Below are positions 1 through 12,300 of a stretch of DNA of 64,000 nucleotides, piece by piece. The position numbers and the translations under genes were made by a program. The DNA comes from Aspidapion aeneum (taxonomy: Eukaryota > Arthropoda > Insecta > Coleoptera > Brentidae), in NCBI GenBank assembly GCA_963576565.1, contig OY755046.1, positions 50,648,786 to 50,712,785 of the forward strand, given 5' to 3'. The notes under the pieces are model-generated. The model was not told the origin of the DNA and ran no database searches. It saw only the letters and a list, made by a program, of their open reading frames with translations. Within the stretch, counting starts at the first letter, position 1, and each line of letters starts with the position of its first letter.

Positions 1-179
1 AGCATGCAACAAATTGAAAGTGCACTTTCAATTTCAATATCTACCATCGTTAACTTTTTCGTTATTGTTAATTAAATGTTCTTTACATAAAGTTTCTTTT
101 TAATATATCATAATAAAAAAATCCTGTTTTATTATTTTTCCGTGCATAAAAAAATCAAGTAAAAATAAAAGTTAAAAAC

Positions 180-500
180 GTACGGAAAAGTAACTTTTCC
201 GCACTAGTGCTGAAAAATTTCTTTTCCGCACGATTTTTGTTTTGTTAAAAATGAAGATATTTAGGACTCATTAAATGATTTATGTAACTATTCTATCTTA
301 CGTATCATTTTCTAGCATTATTATAAAATCTTTGCGAATTAAAACATGTTTTTTGATAAAGAAGATGGACACTCGTAGGAAAAACATTGTACCTAATTCT
401 TGCGGAAACTATCTTTTCCATCCTTGACGGTTGCCCGAACTCCGCTCCGCGTCGTTTGTGCAAGTGCCGTCGCGTGCGGAAAAGTACCTCTTTCCGCACT
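180..500. repeat. Short repeat bounded by GTGCGGAAAAG palindromes
   Basis: A palindrome of the form GTACGGAAAAGT/ACTTTTCCGCAC lies at 180-204, and a second one with the same core lies at about 474-500. Single TGCGGAAA copies occur between them. It looks like a small non-autonomous element or a pair of transposon ends. Family not recognised. Confidence 0.4.
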
Positions 501-839
501 TGTTAGGTAAATAACTATTGTACAAACAATTAAAAGCCTAAGCGATACAAAAAAATATTTATGTAAAAGATATTTAAAATTTAAAGATAAAAGACCTTAA
601 GTGGGGTGAAACTACTGCTTTTGTTGATTTGGAGTTTTCAGTAAAAATAGCTAAAGAAGTAAATAAATATATCCCTTTATCAGACAACCAAATAGCTATG
701 TAGCGGTACATGTATTAACAGATTTTTTGAAAGAAATGCAAAATATTGAGTCGCTTCACTTTGGAAGAAGTCTATATACAAGTAATTAAATAAAACTAAG
801 AACGACGTACGGGACAAAAATATTTGTGTGCAGGTTGTT

Positions 840-1700
840 GTTTGTCAATGTAAATAAATGTAATATTTATTATGTGTATTTGTACATTTTTATATTGAGC
901 AAGCTTAATAATTATAAGGATTTGATTTGGCTCGGTTTGGTTATGTTAAATAGATAACTTGGGTGTCAAATTGTTGCCTAAAAACATGCAAATTTGTGAA
1001 ATAACAACGAAGACAGTTTTTTCCTGTAAATAAATGTGCAGATTTTTATATTTATCGTGTATGTTTGTAAATGTTTACATTAGGCAAGCCTAGTGAAGGC
1101 TTTCGTTTTGTTACATTAAATATATATTTTAGGGCCAAGATTCTAAAATATCTTGTAAATTTGTTAATTAACAAACCAAACAAATGTAAAATATTTGTAA
1201 AAAATTTTTGATTTACTATTTGTATTTGTTAATTTTTATATTGACCAACTGGTTCGGTTTGATTCTATTAATTGTATATTTTGGATGAAAAATTTTTGTC
1301 AAATAAGCATGTAAATTTGTGAATTAACAACGAAGGCAGGCAGGTTTTTCTGTAAATAATTATTGTACATTTTTATATTGACCAACCTTATTTATATGGG
1401 TTTGGATCGGTTTGGTTATACTTGATATGTATTATAAAGCCATGATTTTTTCAAACTAACTTGTGAATTTGTAAAAGAACAACGAACCAAGATATTGTTA
1501 CGTAAATAAATGTAGGGATTTTTGGATTTCTTATGTGTATTTGTAAACTTTTATTTTGACCAAGGTTAGTTAGGGGCTTAGGTTGATTGGGTTATATTAA
1601 CTAATAAGTTTTAATGTCAAAATTTTATCATATTAACTTGTAAATTTGTGAAATAAATGGTAAAAGTTTTTCACGTAAATATATGTGAATATTTTTGGAT
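840..1700. repeat. Degenerate tandem array, units of about 150-176 bp
   Basis: The anchor TGTAAATAAATG and its variants recur at 849, 1025, about 1190, 1351, about 1500 and 1673. Each copy is followed by T-rich sequence with TTTATATTGACCAA, a GGTTTGGTT-like block and AACTTGTAAATTTGTGAA. Units are clearly diverged, suggesting an old satellite. No coding potential seen. Confidence 0.7.
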
Positions 1701-1710
1701 TTATTTATTC

Positions 1711-2480
1711 ATTTCACCCTATAGCCCACCTCCCTTGTTTTTTAAAAACGTGATTTTTTAAAATCTTTACTGCTATTTAGATATCACCCTGCAGCTTACC
1801 TACTGGAAGTAAATGAAATTTAGTAAGTGGTATGATTGCTTAACGTGTTCCTAACTATTTTTTGCTAACAAACGCTCCTGACAACGTTGTTTTTTAAAAA
1901 CGTGATTTTTACGAAATTTTATAACTAATTTCGATATCACCCTGTACCTCACTTCCTGGACCTAACGGTGATACAGTCAGTTAATGGTATGATTGTGTAA
2001 CGTATTCCTAACTATACTTTGCTAACAAAAGCTCCGGACAACCTTGCTTTTTAAAAATGTGATTTTTAGAAAATTTACACACACTAATAATTTCTATTTT
2101 ACCATGTAGCTCAATTCCGGGACCTGAAGGTGATAAAATCTGATAATGGTATGATTGTGTAACGCGTTTCAAATAATTTTTTGCTAACCAAAGCTCTTGA
2201 CAACATTGTTTTTTAAAAATGTGTTTTTTAGAAAATTACGCTTCTAATTTCGATATCACCCTGTAGGTCTCTCACTTCCTGGATCTAAAAATAATACAAT
2301 AAGTTCATGATACATTTTTTTATGTATTTCTTACTCTTATTTGCTAACTAAAACTCCTGACAGAGTTGTTTTTTTAAAATGTGATTTTTATTAAGATTTA
2401 CTACTATTTTCGATATCACCCTGTAACTCACCTCCTGAACCAAAATTTGATCCAATCCGTAAATAGTAGTTTTTTGGGGC
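1711..2480. repeat. Second tandem array, units of about 158 bp
   Basis: The phrase ATATCACCCTGTA (or a close variant) starts at 1781, 1934, 2096, 2253 and 2413, a spacing of 153-162. Each copy is followed by CTCACTTCCTGGACC, a TGGTATGATTGTGTAACG block, TTTGCTAAC, AGCTCCTGACAAC and TTTTTTAAAAANGTGATTTTT. It directly follows the first array but has a different unit. Confidence 0.8.
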
Positions 2481-3694
2481 TATTTTCAACTTTTTATTGC
2501 TAAGTAGAAAATTAGAATTTTTTAACAAATCTATAATATTAGGCACACAAGAAATTTTACATAATTATACAAACATTATTTTTAATTATACGAATTTATA
2601 GAAAGTTTGAAATTTATGTTTTAAAGGTTTGTTTCTTGGGTCCGGTCAGGGGTGCAATAAAACCAAAAAATATTTTGAAATCTATTTTCAGGTCGGCTGT
2701 ACGCAGTTGTCTGCCTATATGTGCGGCTCCCTCTAGGGAGCGTGTCGCAAACTTAAGTTTTCTTTGCCCAATGTGACCACGTGGTCGTGGCACCCCTGAA
2801 AACTTCCGCCTTCGACTTATTTTCCTCAGGTGGCGACTGTCGCAAATATTCTTAGGGTCACTGCATCCTGAAAGCCTGGCGTCTCCCAACGAGCGGATAG
2901 TTCACAACTTGCATTCCATTTGCTATTGGTTGACATAGTCAGGCGGGATTTTTAAAATTAAAACTCTCCTGTCCTCGTTTTGGGAGGTTGAAATCGGTGT
3001 TAAACCAAACTGAAACAAAACCTAACCGTGGTCAATTGATGGGAAACGTATCCTAACCGGGGCGTGTCTGAACAGGTTAGGATACGTTGTCGAATAATTT
3101 ATCAGGGTTAGGTTAACCGATTTCGACAGGAAAACAGAATAGGGAAGCTAATTAAAAAAATATATAATATGTTTTTAAAAAACAATAAAAAAAAACTCAT
3201 CGGCATAGATTTAGTTAAATTCAATAGGTATATACTGCACAAACCACTACACTTTTTAATCACTTACGACTAGTATAGTATTTTACGCCGAAAGCTGTAA
3301 ACATAAAGTTTGTTAAATGCTTGACTGGTGGCACCATCTCTTAATATAATATAATAATAATCTTAAACGGCAACGTTCAACATCAAAAAGTGAGCTGACT
3401 ATTTCGACCAATAGCAAACGGAATGCAAGTTGTGAACTAGCCGCTCATGTCTCCCAGGGGTAGCGACACCAAACATAACCTCATTTACGAAAAACGCAAA
3501 TCTGACACTGTCAGGAGCGTAGCTTTTTTTATGTTTAAAAAAATTAAATGGTTTACAAATGTTACGTAAAGAACTGTCCGTCACATCCGGTATATAAATT
3601 TTACTGTCCAAATAAACAAACCTAAAAAAACTAAGTTTTTTATGATTTCAAATTTATTAGGACCCTGTGTTAGGACTCACACTTCAAAAAACCC

Positions 3695-3978
3695 TGACTT
3701 CTTTCCCGGGATCGTAAACATTCTGAAAATGTGTCTACTTTCCTCCTTTTGGAAGGTCGAAATTGGTATTTTCCTAAACTTTGTCAATTGATCGCAAACG
3801 TATCCGAACCGGTCCAGATACCTCCTGATGTGCTCAATTAAGAAAGGTTAAGGTAACACCGATTTCAACCTTCCAAAATGAGGACCGGAAAGCTAATTTA
3901 GGGAAATCATTTTTCGACAATAGGTTTCGGTTGGTTCGGTTTGGTTTCACACCCTCTAGGATCCCGGGAAAGAAGTCA
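3695..3978. mobile_element. Small fold-back MITE, 284 bp, 19-bp perfect TIR
   Basis: TGACTTCTTTCCCGGGATC at 3695-3713 is exactly inverted at 3960-3978. Inside, a block like TCCTCNTTTTGGAAGGT and GAAATTGGT is mirrored near 3855-3885, so most of the element folds on itself. A related palindromic block occurs at about 2960-3150. Non-coding. Confidence 0.65.
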
Positions 3979-4074
3979 GAGAAGTTTTTGTTTCCAAAAA
4001 TTGTTAGAAAAAAACCCCATTAGTCGAACTATATGAGTTGTGTTAAGTTTGGCAAGCCAGGTCAAACATTTTTT

Positions 4075-4310
4075 TTTTAGAAAAATTTGTTTTCGAAAAA
4101 ATGTTTTTGAACAAATTTTCATTAAAAAAAAATATTTTCGAACCAATTTCCGTTCAAAGAAAATGTTTTCGAACACATTTCTGTTCGAAGAAAATGATTT
4201 CGAAAAATTTCTGTTTGAAGAAAACGTTTTCGAACAATCTTTTGTTCGAAGAATATGTTTTAGAACAATTTTTGGTTTGAAGAAAATGATTTTCGAAGTT
4301 TATGCTTTCA
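4075..4310. repeat. Tandem repeat of 30-31 bp
   Basis: GAAGAAAATG-type blocks begin at about 4157, 4187, 4217, 4248 and 4279, each followed by TTTTCGAACAATTTCTGTTC-like sequence. An open frame through it (repeating FEEN-like residues) is a by-product of the repeat and is not called as a gene. Confidence 0.7.
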
Positions 4311-4916
4311 AACAATAATATTAAGATGTTTATATGAAATGTACTATAAAATTATAAATAATTAAGCCGAACCTTACGAAAACTCGAACTGTATTTGGGC
4401 ATTTTTTGTCTTTTGATAAAATGTAAAATTCGGAATAAAAAGGTACTAAAAAAAACCACAATACCAAAAACACCCAAAAAAATGGGAAAAAAACTTGGAA
4501 AATAAATTAAACAGTGCGAGAAATAGCGTATAAACATCGTGATAAAAGTTTCATTTTATCCCTTGATATATACTATTAATAAACTTTTAACATAGAAATG
4601 TATTTCTGTCCTGTTTGTTTATTTATTACGTATTATTTTTATACAAAAACAGAAATAATATTTAAAAGAAAATGATTTTTAACAATAAATATACCTACAA
4701 TAAATATTCATAACCCAAAAACTCAAGGAACATATTTTTTATTTCTTAAGGTGTATAAAAACGAGTTCTTTTTAAGTTTTATTAAAACATTTTTCTTTTC
4801 TCAGACTGTATAAAAATGAGTATTTTTCACGAACGTCTATGGAATTTTGAGTACGGTTTTGACACTCGTGTCGCTACCCCTGGGAGACGCTAGGCTTCCA
4901 GGATGCAGTGACCCTA

Positions 4917-6101
4917 GTATTTCTAATTACCCTATCCAAAACTTCATGGGCGCAGCCTTCGTGTTAGTTTACGACAGAGACAATTTATTATTTTCTCTAC
5001 GGTTTACGAAGGCTGTGTCATGGGCCGTCACTGAAGAACAGCAGTTTCTATATGGGAGGACCCCCCAGAATAAAAAACTATATACGTGCCTAGCTTTGAT
5101 AACAAAAGTAAAAAAATAATCACCACTTCAATAATTTGACCAGGATCACCACTTAGTCAGATTTTTCTGGCAGATTTTAAAGAAATAATTTGACATTCCC
5201 TTAAAAATCCGTTCAAATATAACGGTGGCAACAGCGTAGAGCTAATTTTGTAGCGACCCTTCCACGACATGCAGTTAGTCCCTCTTTGTTAATTTTACCG
5301 TGAAAAACAAAGAAAGAAAGTAAACTTAGCTGACCTCATAAAGAAAACGAATAGGACTCATAAATTTGAAAGAAATGTGACGAAATCTGACATTTCAGTT
5401 TCTGTGGTTAATGGTTTTCTGCTTTGAATTTATTTACAATTTTTAAATTAAAAATTTTCAACAAATTACGGGTTTTTAATTAAAAACAAATATTATATCG
5501 TGAAGCTACATCTATCAAAAAGTGGGAAATGGCCTTTTAGGTAAGTTTTTAAGTTTAAAAATTGCCTTTTAAACGAGAAATCTTAAGCGCCAGATTATGT
5601 CACATTTTTTCAATTTTTTTTTTTAGTATTTATTAAGCAAAATGTTTTACAAATTTTTTTACAATAATTACTATTCTAATACATTTTTTTTCTTTCTTAA
5701 AAATATTAAATTTGAGTACCTAGGTATGAAATACCTGTATGTACTAGTTAATAATTTCGCCAGATTTTTTGAAATGTAAAGAATTGCCCCCGTTATGTCA
5801 AAATTTTAGTTTTTCAAATACCTTTAAAACGAGGTATCACTCATTAGGGGTTTCAATTTTAAAATTTAAAGTTGAACGCCCCTATGTTGCCCCCTAATGC
5901 AGGGGCAGTACACCTACCTGTTTATAAAATAGATCTTTTGATGTTATAAATCACTGCCAAATATGGTTCAGTTATCTTCATTAGTTCAGATGATATTTGG
6001 GTGGACTCGGACTTTTGGGACACCCTGTATGTATAAACACTACAGACTTTATTCTGCAGAGCAATATTGTTATTTAGAAACTATTCTTTATAATTTTCTA
6101 G
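4917..6101. other. Intron remainder, no gene recognised
   Basis: AT-rich sequence with no exon-like open stretch that fits the missing upstream transporter exon. A GGGACACCCTGTA block near 6018-6030 matches the outer end of TIR elements seen elsewhere in the window. The left intron of the transporter is at least 6.1 kb. Confidence 0.5.
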
Positions 6102-6300
6102 TGACGCCAAAAATATCAGAATAGGGGAACAGGGAGAAGCAGTAGCTCGTAACTTGATAACTCAAAAACTGGAGGAGATGGGGCCAATGTCGTTTCACGA
6201 GAAATCAGTGGCCTTATGCTTCATCCTGGCCGTTCTATTGTGGTTCTTCAGAAAACCACAGTTCGTTACTGGGTGGCCAGAGTTGATTACTGACATGAAG
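6102..6300 (+). CDS. SLC13-type transporter, first exon in window
   Basis: Acceptor ttttctag precedes 6102 and the donor gtaaag starts at 6301. The first base completes a codon from an exon outside the window. The remaining 198 nt encode 66 residues: a cytoplasmic loop (IRIGEQGEAVARNLITQKLEEMG), the family motif PMSFHEKS, a hydrophobic helix (VALCFILAVLLWFF) and RKPQFVTGWPELITDMK. It ends in phase 0. Confidence 0.9.
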
Positions 6301-9300
6301 GTAAAGAAGTAGTTTCATCTGCAAATTAAGCAACATACCACCTTTTAGAAAATATTTGAGTAATTCCACGCCAAACCATCCAATGGGGGTAGCTGCCATG
6401 TCACGAAAAAAATCCAAATTTTGATAACATGTATTAGTGTCCTTAGGAATACCAAATTAACAAAATTTAATTTTTAATGTCGCCTCCCGTATTTTACAGG
6501 CCACTTTAAAATTAAAAAAAAGAAGAAAATCAGTTGTGGCCTTATTTTTTTTAATTTCTATTGTATTAAATCTTATGTAGAAACAAATTTGACGGAATAA
6601 ATCTTTAATATTGGTTGGATAATGCTATACAGAAAAAAAAATAACCTCAATTTTTTGACATGGCAAAAATAGTTTCAAAAAAATAGTAAATTTTATGATT
6701 TTCTCGATTTTTAATTATTTACACCGGTGCGGAATATGGTCCATCAAAAAAAAGTCTATACGCACATTAAAGCTCAGTGGCTTGACTATCATACAAGGCA
6801 AAAGAAAAATTTCTAGGTCTATTGCTTTCAGAAAAAAAAATTGAAAATTGAAACATCCGCAAAAACCTCAGAATTGGCAAATTTTGACTCAAAAAATTAT
6901 CATGTCTATCGGTCTATTAAAACTTCGCTTGTGCGTTGTTTTACTTGATAATGTATCGTCTAAATAAAAGTAAAATAAAAAATCTGGGTCTGTCATTTTA
7001 ACATCAACTTTTAAGCTATTTGGTTAAAGCATGTAAAAAATCTTTTTTTTTTGAGTCGCAAAAGGAAAAAAATTATGTATAAAAATCATCGTTAGGGGAT
7101 CTTATTTATAGCCACATACTGTTTTGCGTGAGATCCTAGTTTGTGGGTTCAAGTCCCATCTTCGTACACTGTAGGAATTTTTTTTTTCGTTTTAAGAATA
7201 CATTTTTGGTGAGACACGGACATTAATTAGTTTGTTGTGTTCAGGTTTAACAGTGGCGTACGCAGGAGGGAGGGGGGTTGGAGGCCTAATCTTTCCAAAA
7301 CCATTAAATAACTTCTCCTAAAGATTGAATTTTTCTGAAAGAAGAAATAAATGGTTTTCCAGGACCTTGCTTTTACTCAAGCCCCCTCTCCCAACCCCCT
7401 TGGAAAAAATCTGCAAACGCCACTGAGCATTCAAAAAACTAAGTACAAAACTAACGCCTGGTAAAAGCCCATATGATGCGTTTGGAGGTACTGTGAAACG
7501 ATTTGTGTTACATTAAAATCTCAAACAAACAACAACTGGACACCTTCTTTCACTCCTCTGGATGATTTAACTATAGATGCTAAATTTACTTCAAGCTCAG
7601 AAAAAAAAATTTAGTTGGTTTGTGAAATTATAGAACTCACCTTCTTTTCCGATTCTTTAAATATGACAGTAGGTAACTACTAAAAAACTAAATAAACTTT
7701 AAAAAAATTGTGTAGTGACCTTATGAAGAGAGTTTAGATCATAAATTATTGAACAGTGCTCATTTTGAACCAACACTGTATCAAAATTTTAAGAAAACAT
7801 TACATTTATACCCCAAAAAAATATGAAAACTTCGAAAATTTCTGCGTTTTTTGGATATTCTCTAAATTGGTCTAATTAAGCCAGTATAAAAGATTTTGCT
7901 AAACATCACATTTTTTTGAAAACTACTTTTATGCATGTTTTCAAAATTATAGGGTAATTTTTGTGGTGGTGTTTACTATGAGCATAATTTTTTTCTTTAC
8001 AGTCCCATTTTGCCCGTTTTTAGACTTTTCAAATGCGTGTACAACAGTCTAATTGGATTAAAAAATCTAAAATTGTACAAAAGTGGTTAAGCATAAGCTG
8101 TTTCATTTAGTAAGCATGATTAAAGAAAAAAATTAAATGTCACGGCAACACTTTTTTTGTAAATTGGATGACCTGGTGTGGAATTGCTCATTTGTATTAT
8201 TTTGCGAGAAAAGTTCATTTGAAAGGCATAGCAAAAGATAAAATCTCTGTTAACTGGCTTTACTGGCCCTTTATTACTACATCTTTACAAACGGTTCCAA
8301 AACGGACAAAGATAAGAGATCCAAAGAGTTCCATAGGATTAGAAACCTTCATAATCTGAAAGCAGATAAGGCCTAGTATCCCAGTTTGTTGACAGGTCAA
8401 CCAACATACAGGGACTACAATATGGCCTAAATTGGATGTTAAGAGGATAGATACATCACTTAAGTACACGAGTGAAACACTGAGAAAATTGGTGGGTGTG
8501 CTTTCGGGCTGTTCGGCCGTCGTCGTTGGAAATTCGTTCTCGACGTTTCGCCATCTCGAGTGGATGGCATCTTGGGGGGACCCACTAAGTTCTTCAGGGG
8601 TATACCGCATTCCTTGTACCTGTGGAAGTGTCTACATCGGAACAACCAAACGGTCCGTAAACACAATAATCAAAGAACACAAAGCCAACTGTCGACTCGG
8701 ACATACGGAAAAATCCGCAGTTGCAGACCACAAATTAAACAATGAAGACCACCGAATAAAATTCGAAGACACACAAGTTCTCTGCGCCTCCTCTTCTTAC
8801 TATCCAAGACTCTATAGAGAAGCAATCGAAATTCATAAACACCAGCAGAACTTCAACAGATCTGAAGAAACTCTTAAAATTAACAGAACATGGGTACCGG
8901 TTCTTAAAAACACTAAACGGCTCGCTTACAATAACAAAACTGAATCTCGGGAAAGTGACCAATCACCGACCAGCTCTGATATACGCCCCGCCCACCATAG
9001 CGTATATAACCAGCGCCCGCGACAGACTAACACTCACTCGCGGCCACAGACTAAAATGCACTCTGGCTCCTTCGATTTCGCGGGTTAATTTGAACGTATA
9101 TTTTTAAAATTTGTAGTAGTTCGGGGCCTAAAAGGGAAATTTTGGGGTTTGTCTGCATTTTTCCGTACCGTAAAAAAATTTGGCACAGAGGTAGTAGCCA
9201 CCTAGAGATGCCATTTTAGAAGAGGTGCTCCGATGGAACCCAGTGCAGGGCCCAGATACAGGGGCGTACTTGAGGTGGGCAAGAAAAAATTTATAAATTA

Positions 9301-12300
9301 AATATGAAACTCATTTCGCGTACAGTTTTTTGTTTGTTTCACGTTATAGCTTGTAAATCCAAAAAATTTACAAAAAGTAAAGTTTTGAAAACGGGTTTTT
9401 TCAGGGGAGGGAGCAAAAGGAACGAGGACAGATATAAATTAAGTCAAAACGTCAAACTGTTCACATGATATATCAAAAACTGACACCTGAAATGTACCTG
9501 TTCTGAGATCTACGTGAGAGAATATTAAAAACACCTAATCAAACCTAATTTAATAAAATTTGATAAATTAAGTAAAAATGAAGTTTCTGGAATTTTTGAA
9601 TTATAATGTACAGGGTGTTAAGAGTTAAGTCGCCACTATTACTTACTTCGTTAATATTAGAGCTACAGGGTCGGTATAATAGACAAAGTTGTGGTATTTT
9701 TTTTCTCTGATTACGATGGTGATGAACGAAAAGAAAATCAAATGACAAGTAGGTGAGTTATATTAAAAAAAACACATTTTTTTAAATGGGACACCCGGTA
9801 TTCAGTTCAGCCAATAAAATAATACTACAGTGTTGTACTATATTCGTACCAAGTATCATTACGGTACCCAAAAATGCAGACAAAAGTGGCTTAGGCTCCG
9901 AACTATAGGAATCCAGGCTAAATCTTTTTGAGGTTTAGGATTTATGAAAAATTTGGTACTATATAATTAAATAACATTTATAATGAAGATTCGATATAAA
10001 ACAAAAATAAACAAAATGTGAAATGTTTAAGCTATTAGCTGAACTCAAAAACAGATTTTGGGAAACACAAAAATAACAAGTGGGCAGATGCAAAAATAAA
10101 TTATTCTTCTAGGTATTTACTCTATTAGGTTTTTATTATTTTTAGGAATCGAGAATGTAACAATTGATTTGCTATTACAATTGTCTCTTCTGGCTTAGGC
10201 TCAACTCCAGACTAAATTACCTTTCGTTTGATACCACACAAGCCATGTTTTAAATTAAACTCAATTTTTTTAAATCTACCCCCACCCTTTTTTTTGCCTA
10301 AAATTTATTTTGTTTAACTCCAGACTCAATTACCTTTCGTTTGATATCAAATGCCATATTTTCACTTAAACTCTAATTTTTGAAGTCTACCCCCACCCTT
10401 TTATTTGACTTGTGTTTGGTGGATTTTGTTCATTTTCAAATGGGACCATCTCGACCCAAGACCCAGCCTAGGTACCAAGTATCATTGAAATCGGGCAAGC
10501 AGTTTTTGAGTTATGCGCGTTGGTCCTTACAGACAGACAGACAGACGGCGCAACAAAAAAGTTTCAAAATTATCTGAAACGCAAAGATATATAAAAAAAA
10601 TTTGACATCGGAGCAACTTTTTTTCTCGAAAAAATTAGGATCACCATAGCTCACACTACTATGGTATGGTATATGTGTGATAATAAATAATAAAAAGCAT
10701 CAGGGTCAAAAATTTACCTGGATGAAATTTTTTTAAATGAGCTCTTAAATTAGACTTGGAAGAAAAACTGATCTCTTGAGTGCACTCGGTACATTCCATA
10801 TTTTTAGGTCGATGTATTTTTATATGAATTGAAACAATAACACAAAATAAATTTGACCGAACTAACTACACAACAAATATAAAACACGGACTAATTTTTA
10901 AAACTGGAAGGGACTTCAAACTTTAAACAGTCCCAGGCTATTTGAACAAAAACAAAATAATTAAAACATAACCTTGAAATCGAAGGAGCCAGAGTGCATT
11001 TTAGTCAGTAGCCGCGAGTCAGACACTCCACCAGTCTTCGACAAGCCGACAAACAGTCAACATCTCCTGAAGATGCCATCCACTCGAGATGGCGAAACGT
11101 CGAGAACGAATTTCCAACGACGGTCGAACTGCCCGAAAGCACACCCACCATTGGACGATGGCCGCGAAAGCCTTTCACAATTTGTACTGAGAAAATTGAT
11201 TAGGCTATTGCAGGTCTCTGCCACCTTAAAACATACGCCATCTATTTCAAATACCGACAAAAGACTACTGACCTAGTTGCAGGGACGAGGCGGAAACTGA
11301 AAGCATAAGACATCTTTGGACTTGCCAAGAGATGTAATGTTCTAGTTCTTCTATTCTTCGAAAATCTAGAATTATAAACAGCTGTGGCTGGTTTAATGGA
11401 GCACTTAAGCTCTCTGTCACTTAAATCCAGGTACTTTATACTTTGTAGTATCACAATGTGAGATCAGCTGTCATTGCATTGCGTTAGCGGTCTGCCAATT
11501 TACCTAACCTAACCCAACCCTTTATTACAGGTGAAAGATGCTTCAGCAGCCCACATAGTCGTTTTGATCCTTTTTATTCTTCCTTCCCATCCCACCTTCA
11601 TTCATATGTTCAGCTCAGACCCGGAAAAAAGACCTAAAGATGCTTCTAAAGCCCTGTTGACATGGAGTGTTGTCAATCAGAAAATGTCCTGGGGACTAAT
11701 ATTCCTTCTGGGTTAGTCTACTGAGCTAGAAACTCAACATCTCAAATCCAACAAAATTTTGCCAGGTATCAAGAAACGTAATCCAAATGAGATATTTTTG
11801 GAGAGTTTTAGGTTTTTTAATAAGGGCAGAAAACTAAATTTCACATTTGAAATGTCCGCATTTTTGAAACGGGTCTACTTCATTCAAAACTTTTTTATGT
11901 AAGAAAATTTCATTTTGGCGTAATTGCCTTTTAAAGCTTTTTTTATGGAAACTTCAACTACCAAACTGAATTTCACATGTCGTTTTTAGTTTTTGAGTCA
12001 GGGACCTTTTGCATGTCCCATTTTTTCTCTTATCTTCTATTTTAGCCATGTGCAGTTACCTGGTTTGAACCTTATCCTTTACTAAAGGATAGTGTTTGAC
12101 CTTACTTGTGTTCCAATAACGCAGGCTACTAGTTCCTTTATTTAGACACAGTGTTGCCGCACATATAACGTTATGTCAAAATGTAATGTAAATTTAAAAT
12201 ATTTTTGATACCAGACAATTATTTCAAGCGCTATAGTCTAAATTATACGCATTTATAATGACGTCACCAGGTGAGAAAAAACGTAGATTCTTTTTTATAT

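Larger units (their letters stand above)
2852..4916. mobile_element. Putative TIR element with TAGGGTCACTGCATCC ends
   Basis: The sequence TAGGGTCACTGCATCCTGAA followed by AGCCTGGCGTCTCCC begins at 2852, and its inverted copy ends at 4916, giving about 35-bp inverted ends about 2 kb apart. A second inner inverted pair (about 2880-2945 against 3383-3455) contains AGTTCACAACTTGCATTCC. The interior has no transposase ORF and carries other small repeats. The two ends could instead be independent insertions of the same family. Confidence 0.45.

Noticed and set aside
2614..2889. 91-codon minus-strand open frame
   Set aside because: It runs through the TAGGGTCACTGCATCC transposon end; composition and residues do not look like a real protein.
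4040..4318. 92-codon frame with repeating FEENVFEQ-like residues
   Set aside because: It is created by the 30-31 bp tandem repeat, and other frames through the same repeat are similarly open.
7120..7165. Possible tRNA: GGGTTCAAGTCCCAT resembles a B box and T arm
   Set aside because: No acceptor stem pairs with the 3' part, and no A box lies at the right distance upstream. At best a relic.
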